From assembly GCA_965229505.1 (NCBI GenBank), contig OZ245881.1, positions 1,178,001-1,242,000 on the forward strand: a stretch of 64,000 bases of DNA. The letters run 5' to 3'. A program made the position numbers and the translations under genes. Below are positions 8,799 through 17,924 of this stretch, one piece after another; positions within the stretch are counted from its first letter, which is position 1, and each line of letters starts with the position of its first letter. This DNA is from UBA6059 sp040219045 (GTDB lineage Bacteria > Bacteroidota > Bacteroidia > Cytophagales > Cyclobacteriaceae). A model generated the notes under the pieces. That model was not told where the DNA came from. It made no database searches and saw only the letters and a list, made by a program, of their open reading frames with translations.

Positions 8799-10064
8799 CT
8801 AGGCTCTATCAATTGGAAAGGTCAGACAGTGTGGGCCTCCGCCCCCTCTGCTCAACTCACTCGCCGGGATCCTAATCACGGTCTTCTCAATATCTTCAAT
8901 ATTGCCGACACCCGCTTCAATAGCGGCTAGCAAGTCCTCTGCCATGATCACATTGTAGCCGTGCTCTGCAAAAGCTTCGAGCGTCAAGGTATTCCTGCCG
9001 TAAGTAATGATCACGCCAGGCTTCACAGCAACAGTATTGCAAGCCATCGTCCACTGCTCACGCTCATCAAATCGCTCCTGCCCCTTTCCACATTTGATAA
9101 ATCGAGCGTTTGGATATTCTGATAAGATCAACTCCTGAAGGGTCGCAAAAGTCCTGGCAGCACTGCCGTCTTGGTAGTACTGCGTCACCTTGACTTGCTC
9201 AGTATCGGTCAAAAGCTTATCAAAATAGACGAAATCCTCCTCGTCAACCTTCGTGAAAATGGTATCGATGTGCATACAGTAGCCTTCCTTGGGGATGTCT
9301 ACTATCGTGAATTTTTTGACCACATCCTTGTCGAAGGCAATCTTCATCACTCGATCCAGACCGGCCTGGGAGGTCCGCTCGCTACAGGCTATCAGCAAAT
9401 GGTCTTTGTTGATCATTGTGATATCTCCACCTTCGATACAGGCAGAGCCATCCATTAGATTGTCGACCAAAGACTGTGCATCTCCAGAAATGTCAATATA
9501 TCGATCATTTGCTCTCAGCTCGCTAAACATCGGGTGATAATGCAATACGAACCAGGTAATGAGGTTTTCTCTTTTTCGTGGAGCTTTATTGGCATGACAA
9601 ATCAGCACGTGATCATTGACCATGGCGCCTATATCCCGTGTGAAGATGAGATTAGGAAGTGGCTTGACGATGACTTCCCCCTCGTAAATATATCCGGCCA
9701 GAAGCGCGGTAGCCAACATTCCCTCGTCAATATCTGACAAGACCTGAAACGCCTTTTCCGATAGGGACTCTAAGGCCAAAACAGCCTGAAGCAACTCTGC
9801 CCTCACCGTCGCGTCACGGAGGGTCTCTTCTAATAAATCACGGATATCGTAAACTGAGGACGGCCCGGCAAACGCCGATAGGACATCCTGGAGTACCTGG
9901 TGCTCGTGCTGCATATGGGGCAGGAACACAATGTCATCATAAAGTAAATAGTCTTTGTTGGTGGGGGTCACCCATTCTATCCCCTCGTCTGGCATGTGTA
10001 CTATTACCTTCCTCAGACTGCCAACATCTGAACTTACACTCAGCGAACTGTCGCTTTCCTCCAT
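8799..10064 (-). CDS. arcA: Arginine deiminase
   Basis: 421 residues. Guanidino-modifying enzyme signatures are visible: FTRDIGAMV, EGGDITMINKDHLLIA, MHIDTIFTKVD, and the C-terminal GGGGPHCLTFPI with the nucleophile at about Cys413. The reaction converts arginine to citrulline and ammonia. No ornithine carbamoyltransferase or carbamate kinase gene is adjacent, so there is no complete arc operon here; the enzyme may supply citrulline or nitrogen rather than drive fermentative ATP formation. A related amidinotransferase role is less likely given the length and HIDTIF motif. The gene is divergent from the hybrid kinase. Confidence 0.85.
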   Translation of the reverse strand: MEESDSSLSVSSDVGSLRKVIVHMPDEGIEWVTPTNKDYLLYDDIVFLPHMQHEHQVLQDVLSAFAGPSSVYDIRDLLEETLRDATVRAELLQAVLALESLSEKAFQVLSDIDEGMLATALLAGYIYEGEVIVKPLPNLIFTRDIGAMVNDHVLICHANKAPRKRENLITWFVLHYHPMFSELRANDRYIDISGDAQSLVDNLMDGSACIEGGDITMINKDHLLIACSERTSQAGLDRVMKIAFDKDVVKKFTIVDIPKEGYCMHIDTIFTKVDEEDFVYFDKLLTDTEQVKVTQYYQDGSAARTFATLQELILSEYPNARFIKCGKGQERFDEREQWTMACNTVAVKPGVIITYGRNTLTLEAFAEHGYNVIMAEDLLAAIEAGVGNIEDIEKTVIRIPASELSRGGGGPHCLTFPIDRA

Positions 10065-10158
10065 AAATTCTCACTTGTCTATTCGGCTAAATAAGTCCTT
10101 TTAAAAGTTTTTTGACAGTCAATAAAAGAATATTTTAGATTCCTCATCCAGGATTACC

Positions 10159-12534
10159 TTGAAGCATCTCCTCTATATTTCGACACTGTACCTCTTATTC
10201 ATTGGTGGATATGAAGTCTATGCCGTGCAGGACGTGCAGATCAACGAAGGGGTGCTAGACCTTAGAAATATTGACCTTGATAAGCCTATCGAGCTTTCAG
10301 GAGATTGGGAGTTTTATTGGAATCAGCTACTAACTCCGGAGCAAACAAAACGCACCAGCCCAACCGGCTACTTCTGTGTACCGTGCTTATGGAACGATGC
10401 ATCTGTGGGCAACAATGATCTGGAGGAGAATGGGTTCGCAACTTATCGCCTGCGAATCATCGTGCCCCAGCAAGAGACTGATATAGGAATAATTCTTCCA
10501 GATGTGTACATGTCCAGCAGGTTTTTCCTGGATGGAAAGGAAGTCGGAAGCATCGGCAAGCCGGCAACTAACAAAGAAGACTATCAGGCCAATTGGGCGG
10601 AGAAGACTTATCTCCATCGCCCTCAATCAGACACCATCGAGGTGGTCCTCCAGATAGCCAATTTTCAACATAGTAAAGGAGGTATTGCACAACCCCTACT
10701 CTTTGGAACAGGAGAAGTCATCCTCAAAGAATCTTCCAAGCAGACCATGATAGACCTATTCCTTACAGGCAGCTTGTTCATGGGGGGATTGTTCTTTTTA
10801 GGCCTGTTTTGGTTTGGGCGAAACGAAAAGCCCGTATTGTTCTTCTCTCTTTTTTGCTTCACATACGGCTACCGCATACTTGGTGCTGGTAACTATCAAC
10901 TTCAGGCCTATTTCCCGGAAATGCCATTCGGCTTGACCTACTTCCTCGAGTATACGAGCTTGTTTCTGAGCGCCTATCTTTTCATGAGATATACTCACTT
11001 TCTATACCCTGAGGAGACTTCCCGACGGCTGGCCGAACTGTTCTCTTTTATATCAATAACGCTCATAGTTATCACGCTGGTTGCCCCTATCTATATCTCC
11101 AGTCAGCTGATCGAGCCTTATTTCATATTGCTACTTTTAGGATTTGTGTACATCCTGATCGTGTATCTTAAGGCAGTATTTCTGAATCGATCTGGCGCCT
11201 ATTTCTCGTTAGTTTCCACAGCCATTGTCATCATAGTATTTGCACAGAATATTATGGTTTATTTCCAGCTCGCTACCGCAATGCCGCTATTCAACTTGCT
11301 TGGCTACATCTCCTTTTTCTTTTTGCAATCTCTGGTGCTCTCCTTCCGGTTTACTAATTCGTTTAAGTCTGCGAGAAACCTTGCTGAGCAGGCCGCTACC
11401 GCTAAAACTGAGTTTCTCTCGACTATGTCACACGAAATTAGGACTCCTCTCAATGCGGTGATTGGCATGTCACATCTGCTCAGTGAAAATCCCAGACCAG
11501 ATCAGGAGGAAAATGTAAATACACTTCAGTTTTCTGCTAAGAATTTGATGCTTTTGATCAATGATATACTTGATTACAACAAGATTGACTCTGGCAAGCT
11601 GGAGTTCGAGCAGGCAGAAATTGAGCTCAGAGAGCTGGTGAAAAACCTCCTTCAGACCTATCAGTCCAAAGCTGATGAGAAAGGGATAGCACTGGAGTTG
11701 TCAGTGGACAAAAAGGTACCCCAAACCATCTTCACAGATCATACACGATTGTCTCAGGTGCTTAGCAATCTTGTATCTAATGCTATCAAGTTTACAGATA
11801 AAGGCCGGGTAGAAGTAAGCATCAAGCAGGTGATGAGGACTAAGGAGCGCTCCGCGATCAAATTCAAGGTAGAGGATACAGGCATAGGTATTCCCAGAGA
11901 GAAACAAGGTGTCATATTTGACACCTTTACACAAGCCAGCTCTGCCACTACCAGGGAGTTTGGAGGAACAGGTCTGGGACTGGCTATCACCAAAAAGCTG
12001 TTGGATCTCCAGGGTGTACCCATTCACCTCTTTAGCCTACCGGGAAAGGGATCGAGGTTCTACTTCACCCAGACCTTTAAAATTCCGCGGGATACCCCGG
12101 TAAGGGTACCTGCTATTCAGCTGACGATCAACGATAAAGAGGAAAAAGACTTGAAAGGCCTTAACATTTTGCTTGTCGAGGACAATGAGGTGAATGTACT
12201 TGTGGCCAAGAAATTTCTGATTAAATGGCACGCCACCGTTCACTATGTCGAGAATGGGAAAGAAGCCCTCGATGAGATCACCGAGGAAGGTGACAAGTAT
12301 GATCTTATCCTGATGGACCTTCAGATGCCAGTGATGGATGGCTATACGGCATCAAGAGAAATAAGAAAATGTGGTTATCAACGGCCTATTATTGCATTGA
12401 CAGCTTCAGCACTGATGGAGGTAGAAGAAAAGGTGAAAAATGCAGGTATGGATGATTATGTCACCAAACCCTTTAACCCCAACGATCTGCTTGCCAAGAT
12501 TCTAAAAATCCATTCGGCTAAGCGCGCAGGGTAG
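10159..12534 (+). CDS. Hybrid sensor histidine kinase with 7TMR-DISM sensor and receiver domain
   Basis: 791 residues. Order: signal peptide (about 1-22); an extracellular beta-sandwich of the 7TMR-DISMED2 kind (about 25-180, ending FHxxGG-like HSKGGIAQP); seven helices (about 185-385); HisKA with SHEIRTPLNAVIG (His about 425); HATPase with N-box NLVSNAIKF (about 534) and GTGLGLAI; then a receiver domain with phospho-acceptor Asp near 719 in LILMDLQMP. It is an inner-membrane kinase that probably senses a carbohydrate-like ligand. The start is a TTG at 10159, as no ATG lies nearby in frame. Its 3' end overlaps the convergent hemE by 17 bases. No output regulator is adjacent. Confidence 0.85.
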   Translation: MKHLLYISTLYLLFIGGYEVYAVQDVQINEGVLDLRNIDLDKPIELSGDWEFYWNQLLTPEQTKRTSPTGYFCVPCLWNDASVGNNDLEENGFATYRLRIIVPQQETDIGIILPDVYMSSRFFLDGKEVGSIGKPATNKEDYQANWAEKTYLHRPQSDTIEVVLQIANFQHSKGGIAQPLLFGTGEVILKESSKQTMIDLFLTGSLFMGGLFFLGLFWFGRNEKPVLFFSLFCFTYGYRILGAGNYQLQAYFPEMPFGLTYFLEYTSLFLSAYLFMRYTHFLYPEETSRRLAELFSFISITLIVITLVAPIYISSQLIEPYFILLLLGFVYILIVYLKAVFLNRSGAYFSLVSTAIVIIVFAQNIMVYFQLATAMPLFNLLGYISFFFLQSLVLSFRFTNSFKSARNLAEQAATAKTEFLSTMSHEIRTPLNAVIGMSHLLSENPRPDQEENVNTLQFSAKNLMLLINDILDYNKIDSGKLEFEQAEIELRELVKNLLQTYQSKADEKGIALELSVDKKVPQTIFTDHTRLSQVLSNLVSNAIKFTDKGRVEVSIKQVMRTKERSAIKFKVEDTGIGIPREKQGVIFDTFTQASSATTREFGGTGLGLAITKKLLDLQGVPIHLFSLPGKGSRFYFTQTFKIPRDTPVRVPAIQLTINDKEEKDLKGLNILLVEDNEVNVLVAKKFLIKWHATVHYVENGKEALDEITEEGDKYDLILMDLQMPVMDGYTASREIRKCGYQRPIIALTASALMEVEEKVKNAGMDDYVTKPFNPNDLLAKILKIHSAKRAG

Positions 12535-13558
12535 CACTATACTCCTTGACAGTGTCAACAAATACTTTTACTTTATCAGGGTTGATATCAGGATAAACGC
12601 CATGACCCAGATTGGCGATGTGCCTGGTATTCCCAAACTGATCCAGCATATGACGGGTAGCTTGAGCTACTTCTTCCGAAGAGCCATACAAAGCACAGGG
12701 ATCAAGATTGCCCTGCAAAGTCTTTTCATGACCGATTAAAGCACGAGACTCAGCAATATCCATATTCCAGTCAAGGCCTATGGTGTTGCAGTTGAGCTCG
12801 GCCATCTCCGCCCTGGCGAAGTAGGCCCCCTTGGCAAAAACAGTCATGGGTACCTCATCAATAGCATCGCAAATCTGACGGATGTATCTCATGGAGAATT
12901 CCTCATATTGATCGGGTGGCAGTATTCCAGCCCATGAATCAAAGATTTGAACCAAATCAGCACCAGAGGCGATCTGAGCCTTTAAGTAGACTGTGGTGCT
13001 GTCGGTGATTTTCTGAAGTAAGGCATGTGCCAACTCTGGCTGTGTGTAAAGCATCCTCCTTGCCTTAGAAAAGGTTTTACTGCCCGATCCCTCTATCATG
13101 TAACAGAATATTGTCCAGGGACAGCCAGCAAAGCCAATCAAAGGCACTCGCCCATCTAGCTCCCTTTTGGTGATCTTAATCGCATCAAGGACATAGGACA
13201 AGTCATTCTCAGGATCGGCAATTCCCATGCGCTCAACATCCTTGATTGTATTGATAGTAGTCGGGAAATAAGGCCCCTTCTTTTCTACCATCTCATAGGG
13301 TAGGCCCATTGCCTCCGGAATTACCAGAATATCGGAAAAAATGATCGCCGCATCCACTCCTAGTATATCTACGGGTTGGATGGTCACTTCTGCGGCAAGC
13401 TCTGGGGTCTGAGCAAGTTCGATGAAGCCACTCACACTTGCTCTTACCGCCCTGTATTCCGGTAGGATCCTACCCGCCTGACGCATCAGCCATACCGGTG
13501 TGCGCTCTACTTTTTCTCCCTTTGCTGCCCTTAGTAACAGATCATTTTTCAATTGCAT
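12518..13558 (-). CDS. hemE: Uroporphyrinogen decarboxylase HemE
   Basis: 346 residues from the ATG at 13558. Signatures are RTPVWLMRQAGRILPEY near the N-terminus and GFAGCPWTIFCYMIEG around residue 140, both diagnostic. It decarboxylates the four acetate side chains of uroporphyrinogen III to give coproporphyrinogen III in cytosolic haem synthesis. An upstream in-frame ATG at 13582 adds eight unconserved residues and would overlap a promoter-like box, so 13558 is chosen. No other hem gene is adjacent; it sits alone between a convergent kinase gene and divergent sdaA. Confidence 0.95.
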   Translation of the reverse strand: MQLKNDLLLRAAKGEKVERTPVWLMRQAGRILPEYRAVRASVSGFIELAQTPELAAEVTIQPVDILGVDAAIIFSDILVIPEAMGLPYEMVEKKGPYFPTTINTIKDVERMGIADPENDLSYVLDAIKITKRELDGRVPLIGFAGCPWTIFCYMIEGSGSKTFSKARRMLYTQPELAHALLQKITDSTTVYLKAQIASGADLVQIFDSWAGILPPDQYEEFSMRYIRQICDAIDEVPMTVFAKGAYFARAEMAELNCNTIGLDWNMDIAESRALIGHEKTLQGNLDPCALYGSSEEVAQATRHMLDQFGNTRHIANLGHGVYPDINPDKVKVFVDTVKEYSATLRA

Positions 13559-13562
13559 GCGG

Positions 13563-13570
13563 CAAATATA
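13563..13570 (-). promoter_or_regulatory. Possible hemE -7 box
   Basis: Read on the minus strand this is TATATTTG, matching TAnnTTTG, only four bases before the hemE ATG. If used, the transcript would begin at or next to the start codon. No -33 TTTG is seen at standard spacing, so support is modest. Confidence 0.3.
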
Positions 13571-13617
13571 AGCTAGCGACATAAATCAGGACGACAGATT
13601 TATCGCACTATTATTTG

Positions 13618-13625
13618 TACATTTG
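13618..13625 (+). promoter_or_regulatory. Promoter -7 box for the serine dehydratase gene
   Basis: TACATTTG fits TAnnTTTG and lies 21 bases before the ATG at 13647. The -33 element is not clear. Confidence 0.4.
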
Positions 13626-13646
13626 TTATAACCCAAAAAGACCTCT

Positions 13647-14555
13647 ATGAGCTTACTATTCAACAGTTTCAAAGATTGGAAGAGCTATTGTGAAGAGCAA
13701 AATATGACCATCTTTCAGCCGGTCATAGAATACGAAACTGCCCAGAAAGGCATGTCAGAAACGGAAATTTGGGAGGGCATGCAAAATGCTTACACGGTCA
13801 TGAAGGAGGCCGTACAGACCGGACTGACCGAGGACATGTCCTCCATGTCTGGTATGATTAATAACGGTGCAAAGAAGGTATATAACAATCCGACCTCAGT
13901 CTTGAGTCGCGAGTTTCAGGTCTTGATATCAAGAGCACTGGCTGCCAAAGAAGTGAACTCATGCATGGGCAGGATCGTAGCAGCACCTACGGCTGGAGCT
14001 TCAGGCATACTTCCAGGCACAATGGTCACGCTACAGGAAATCCATAAGCTGGAAGATAAAAAAATCCTTGAGGGGCTCCTCATTGGAGCCGGTATTGCTT
14101 TGATACTCGAACAGCGTGCTTCCCTGGCCGGGGCTGTTGGCGGCTGTCAGGCGGAGACAGGAAGTGCTGCTGCTATGGCTTCCGGAGCGATTGTCCATTG
14201 TCTGGGTGGAGATCTTGACAAAGTTTTTAATGCCGTGGCTATTACCATTCAATGTATGCTTGGACTTGTGTGCGATCCAGTGGCCGGGTTGGTAGAAATT
14301 CCATGTGTTGTGAGGAATGCAAGTGCGGCAGCTATCGCCAATTCTTCTGCGCAAATAGCCCTCTCAGACGTCAGTCCGGTCATTCCGGTAGATGAATGCG
14401 TAGACGCTATGGGTGAGATCGGTCAAAGCATGGAAGCACGCTATAAAGAGACAGCCTTGGGCGGTCTGGCAGCTACGCCGACTGGTCAGGCCATTTCCAA
14501 AAGAGTACTCATTCAGGATATTGAGATCATGCCGGATGAAGAATCTCCTGACTAA
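13647..14555 (+). CDS. sdaAA: L-serine ammonia-lyase, iron-sulfur type, alpha domain
   Basis: 302 residues. The alpha-domain signature of the [4Fe-4S] serine dehydratases is clear: SCMGRIVAAPTAGASGILPG, GGCQAETGSAAAMASGA, and CDPVAGLVEIPCVVRNA, which together supply cluster-binding cysteines. The enzyme deaminates serine to pyruvate and ammonia in the cytosol. The beta (ACT-like) domain that many homologues carry fused or as a neighbouring gene is not present here, so the partner must be encoded elsewhere or be dispensable. The stop overlaps by four bases the convergent membrane protein gene. Confidence 0.88.
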   Translation: MSLLFNSFKDWKSYCEEQNMTIFQPVIEYETAQKGMSETEIWEGMQNAYTVMKEAVQTGLTEDMSSMSGMINNGAKKVYNNPTSVLSREFQVLISRALAAKEVNSCMGRIVAAPTAGASGILPGTMVTLQEIHKLEDKKILEGLLIGAGIALILEQRASLAGAVGGCQAETGSAAAMASGAIVHCLGGDLDKVFNAVAITIQCMLGLVCDPVAGLVEIPCVVRNASAAAIANSSAQIALSDVSPVIPVDECVDAMGEIGQSMEARYKETALGGLAATPTGQAISKRVLIQDIEIMPDEESPD

Positions 14556-14998
14556 ATCGTCTCAATGAGCTCCCGGGCATAAAAGAGAATATAGGTGATC
14601 ACGAAAGACCAGAACAAAGCGCTGATCATCATGTATTTAAATATAGTTAGCTGGCGACCGCCAAATGCATTGGCTAGGATCGCTCCACCAATCGGGGTAA
14701 GTAGCAATGGGGTAAAGAAAGCTACACCTGCTACGCCATAAGCATTCCATATTTTTACAAACTGACGATTTCGTTTGGTGAAGACTTTGCGTTTTCTACT
14801 ACCAAAGATTTTACGCATTACAAGCCTTATTTTATCCCCGATTAAAGAAAATAGCACTACACTGGTCATCATGCCCATCGCTGTACACAAGCTCGTGAGG
14901 ATCCAGTTAGCCCGGCTTGCTACTCCTATCGACGGACCAAAAATGAATTTGATCGTGCTCGAAGCGTAGATACTCAAATAGGTTAGTAGCTCTTCCAA
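14552..14998 (-). CDS. Small multidrug-export-like membrane protein
   Basis: 148 residues with an N-terminal amphipathic segment, hydrophobic segments near 10-30, 36-55, 90-112 and 120-145, and the motif VAFFTPLLLTPIGGAILANAFG, reminiscent of the small multidrug export/DedA-related group. A basic stretch (KIFGSRKRKVFTKRNRQ) sits in the middle cytoplasmic loop. Function is not established; export is only suggested by family name. It ends inside the last codons of sdaAA on the other strand and lies 24 bases after the start side of upp. Confidence 0.55.
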   Translation of the reverse strand: MEELLTYLSIYASSTIKFIFGPSIGVASRANWILTSLCTAMGMMTSVVLFSLIGDKIRLVMRKIFGSRKRKVFTKRNRQFVKIWNAYGVAGVAFFTPLLLTPIGGAILANAFGGRQLTIFKYMMISALFWSFVITYILFYARELIETI

Positions 14999-15022
14999 TT
15001 GATCATAAGTTAGTCGTGTACC

Positions 15023-15673
15023 TCACACCTTGTTGCCAAATGCCAGATCACCAGCATCACCCAAGCCAGGAACAATATAGTAATGCTCGTTGAGCTCTGG
15101 GTCAAGGGCTGCCGTCCACAGTGTGAACTCATCGCCTAGCTGCTTTTCCAAGAATTCCAGACCTTCCTGCGCAGCAATTACGCTAGCCAAATGAATATGT
15201 TTTGGTTGGCCTCTCTCTTTCAGCAGCAGAATAGTATCAATCAACGACTTTCCGGTTGCAAGCATTGGGTCTGCGATGATCACCTCTTTTCCAGTGATAT
15301 CATCAGCAGCCAAATAATCTAACGAAATGTCGAATTCACTTCCGCCTGTTGGCTTTCGATAAGCGCCTACAAAACCACTATTTGATTGATCGAAATAATT
15401 GAGGAAGCCTTGGAAATAGGGTATCGAAGCTCTGAGAATACATATTAGATAAGGTGAATCGACCAGTTCCAGACTTGTAGTCTGAGCTAGTGGAGAATCT
15501 CGGGTCACGCTCTGATAGTCCAGCACCTTGGAAATCTCATAGGCCATAACCTCTCCAATCCGCTCCATGTTTTTCCTGAACCTCAATCGATCTTTTTGTA
15601 CACCTGTATCTCTTATTTCCGCCAGGAACTGGTTAATCATTGATGGTGTGGAGTTGAGTACATTGATCTTCAT
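15023..15673 (-). CDS. upp: Uracil phosphoribosyltransferase
   Basis: 216 residues. The PRPP-binding loop appears as VIIADPMLATGKSLIDTI near residues 130-147 and the uracil-binding C-terminal segment YYIVPGLGDAGDLAFGN near the end, both typical of UPRTase. It salvages uracil to UMP using PRPP. The purine salvage gene hpt lies about 1 kb away on the other strand, but the two are not co-transcribed. Confidence 0.93.
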   Translation of the reverse strand: MKINVLNSTPSMINQFLAEIRDTGVQKDRLRFRKNMERIGEVMAYEISKVLDYQSVTRDSPLAQTTSLELVDSPYLICILRASIPYFQGFLNYFDQSNSGFVGAYRKPTGGSEFDISLDYLAADDITGKEVIIADPMLATGKSLIDTILLLKERGQPKHIHLASVIAAQEGLEFLEKQLGDEFTLWTAALDPELNEHYYIVPGLGDAGDLAFGNKV

Positions 15674-15794
15674 GTTGACCGCTTTTTTGGCTTGGACAAT
15701 TTACATGGAGTCCATGAGACAATTATACAAATATGTGCCTTTAGTGTTCCTAAATCTAGTATCGTGCATCGTCTCCCAATAGGACTTTATATCA

Positions 15795-15802
15795 TACCTT
15801 TG
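15795..15802 (+). promoter_or_regulatory. Promoter -7 box for the peptidase-hpt operon
   Basis: TACCTTTG fits TAnnTTTG and ends 19 bases before the ATG at 15822. A -33 TTTG is not evident. Confidence 0.4.
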
Positions 15803-15821
15803 CCGCTTTTATCGACAACCT

Positions 15822-16733
15822 ATGCAACTCCTCCACCAACTATGTGAAATTCACGCTCCATCTGGAAACGAGCGCCCATTGCGCGATTTTCTGATTGACT
15901 ATGTGAATAAGCACAAAGACAGCTGGGCTGTCGTACCCGAATTAGTCTATGGGGACGATTTTCAAGACTGTCTGATACTGAAGTTTGGTCAGCCACGTAC
16001 TGCCATCTTCGCGCATATGGACAGTGTCGGTTTTACAGTTAGGTATGAGAATCAGCTGGTTCCGATAGGAAGTCCTGATGCTGAAGCTGGCTATCGACTT
16101 GTTGGAGAGGATTCACTGGGGCTTATCGATTGTAAACTTGATATCGACAAAGATGATCACATCTTTTACAATTTCGGTCGAGCGATTGATAGAGGTACGG
16201 AGCTGACTTTTAAGTGCGATTTCAGAGAGACCTCCGCCTATGTTCAATCGTGCTATCTGGATGATCGACTAGGCATATACACCGCACTCAAGGTGGCAGA
16301 GACATTGACCGATGGCGCTATTGTCTTTTCTTGTTGGGAGGAGCATGGTGGCGGAGCTGTTCCCTATTTGGCCAAGCACATCTTCGAAAAGTGGGGTGTG
16401 AGACAAGCACTCGTATCCGACATTACCTGGGTTACCGATGGGATTCATCATGGCGAGGGGGTCGCTATTTCACTTAGAGATAAGAATATCCCGCGCAGGC
16501 ATTTTATCAATAAAATCCTGGCGATCGCCCAGGAATCGGCCATACCCTGTCAACTAGAAGTCGAAGGTGGTGGGTCAAGTGATGGTCGAGAACTACAGGT
16601 GTCGCCGTACCCATTTGACTGGTGCTTCATAGGCGCTCCCGAATCCGGTGTGCATAGCCCAAATGAACAAGTACATAAAGACGATATTGTCGCCATGATC
16701 GCGCTGTACGAAGTGCTGATGAAGAAGCTCTGA
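15822..16733 (+). CDS. M42-like metallo-aminopeptidase
   Basis: 303 residues. Metal-site motifs of the M20/M42 clan are in order: FAHMDSVGF (His and Asp), YLDDRLGIYTAL (bridging Asp), CWEEHGGGAVP (general base Glu-Glu), VSDITW (Asp) and GVHSPNE (His near the C-terminus). It resembles the M42 glutamyl aminopeptidase/cellulase M group but is somewhat shorter than its usual 350 residues. Probably a cytosolic dinuclear metal enzyme trimming peptides. One base separates it from hpt, giving a likely operon peptidase-hpt, perhaps extending to adk-obgE. Confidence 0.78.
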   Translation: MQLLHQLCEIHAPSGNERPLRDFLIDYVNKHKDSWAVVPELVYGDDFQDCLILKFGQPRTAIFAHMDSVGFTVRYENQLVPIGSPDAEAGYRLVGEDSLGLIDCKLDIDKDDHIFYNFGRAIDRGTELTFKCDFRETSAYVQSCYLDDRLGIYTALKVAETLTDGAIVFSCWEEHGGGAVPYLAKHIFEKWGVRQALVSDITWVTDGIHHGEGVAISLRDKNIPRRHFINKILAIAQESAIPCQLEVEGGGSSDGRELQVSPYPFDWCFIGAPESGVHSPNEQVHKDDIVAMIALYEVLMKKL

Positions 16734-16734
16734 T

Positions 16735-17271
16735 ATGCAAGGCAAGCACATAAAGGATAAAGACTTTGATCTTTACATCTCCGGATCGCAAATCCAGGAG
16801 CGCATATTGACTGTTGCTGCTAAGATTAATGAGGATTATAAAGACACCCAGCCCCTCTTTATTTGCGTGCTCAATGGTGCATTTATGTTTGCTTCCGATC
16901 TCATCAAGCAGCTGGATTTCTTTCCCGAAATCTCCTTCGTGAAAGTCTCCTCCTACAGTGGCCTGCATACCACAGGGGTAGTCAAGAGCCTCATTGGACT
17001 CAATGAGGATATTAAAGACCGTGAGATTCTCTTGATTGAGGATATCATTGACTCAGGTCTGACCATGAAATACCTTTTGGCTGAATTGAACCAACTCAAC
17101 CCAAAGTCTATCAAGTTGGCTACATTATTATTTAAACCTGAGGCTTTTAAAGGCAGCTATGGTATAGATTATATTGGCTTTGAGATACCTAATGAATTTG
17201 TCGTTGGATATGGAATGGACTATGACGGTTTTGGGCGTAATCTGCCAGACATTTATCATTTGAAGTCCTGA
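16735..17271 (+). CDS. hpt: Hypoxanthine phosphoribosyltransferase
   Basis: 178 residues. The type-I phosphoribosyltransferase signature is ILLIEDIIDSGLTMKYL (PRPP loop) with the upstream VLNGAFMFASDLI and the downstream DYIGFEIPNEFVVGYGMDY. It converts hypoxanthine and guanine plus PRPP to IMP and GMP. hpt followed by adk and obgE is an order I know from other Bacteroidota, which supports the call. The start ATG is one base after the peptidase stop. Confidence 0.93.
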   Translation: MQGKHIKDKDFDLYISGSQIQERILTVAAKINEDYKDTQPLFICVLNGAFMFASDLIKQLDFFPEISFVKVSSYSGLHTTGVVKSLIGLNEDIKDREILLIEDIIDSGLTMKYLLAELNQLNPKSIKLATLLFKPEAFKGSYGIDYIGFEIPNEFVVGYGMDYDGFGRNLPDIYHLKS

Positions 17272-17347
17272 TTTTGAATGTTTTACACAGGAAATAATAT
17301 TTCTGACTCTATCTTTAATTTTTTGTTAACCTAATGAATCATTGACC

Positions 17348-17920
17348 ATGCTTAATATCGTACTATTCGGACCCCCCGGTGCTGGTAAGGGCACACAGAG
17401 TGAAAAGATTATTGATAAATACGGGCTCACACATATATCGACTGGTGATCTTTTCAGGAAGCATTTGGGTGAAGGGACGGAACTAGGTAAAATGGCTAAG
17501 TCTTACATGGACGCGGGCAATCTGGTACCCGACGAGGTGGTCATTGGCATGGTGGATGATAAAATAAAATCGTTGACTGATTCAGCCGGTTTTATCCTCG
17601 ATGGATTTCCGAGGACAGTACCTCAAGCCAAAGCGCTGGATCAATTACTCGAAGAAAAAGGGCATCCGATTTCAGGTATGATCGCTCTGGACGTACCCGA
17701 AGAGGAACTCAAAAAGCGAATCAAAGAGAGGGCTAAAACTTCCGGTAGGGTAGACGACCAGGATGAAGCCAAAATCGACAATAGAATCAGAGTATATCAG
17801 GAGGAGACCATGCCTGTCGCCAATTATTACAAAGGCCAGGGCAAATTCTCCCCAGTTCAGGGAGTCGGAACAATCGACGAAATATTTACTGAGATCACCA
17901 AAGTGATCGACTCGTACTAA
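17348..17920 (+). CDS. adk: Adenylate kinase
   Basis: 190 residues from the ATG at 17348; a TTG two codons upstream is an alternative. P-loop GPPGAGKGTQSEK lies near the N-terminus, the NMP-binding region has HISTGDLFRKH, and FILDGFPRTVPQA is diagnostic. The LID (around SGRVDDQDEAKID) is short and has no zinc cysteines. It balances AMP, ADP and ATP in the cytosol. The obgE start is five bases past the stop. Confidence 0.95.
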   Translation: MLNIVLFGPPGAGKGTQSEKIIDKYGLTHISTGDLFRKHLGEGTELGKMAKSYMDAGNLVPDEVVIGMVDDKIKSLTDSAGFILDGFPRTVPQAKALDQLLEEKGHPISGMIALDVPEEELKKRIKERAKTSGRVDDQDEAKIDNRIRVYQEETMPVANYYKGQGKFSPVQGVGTIDEIFTEITKVIDSY

Positions 17921-17924
17921 GCGC

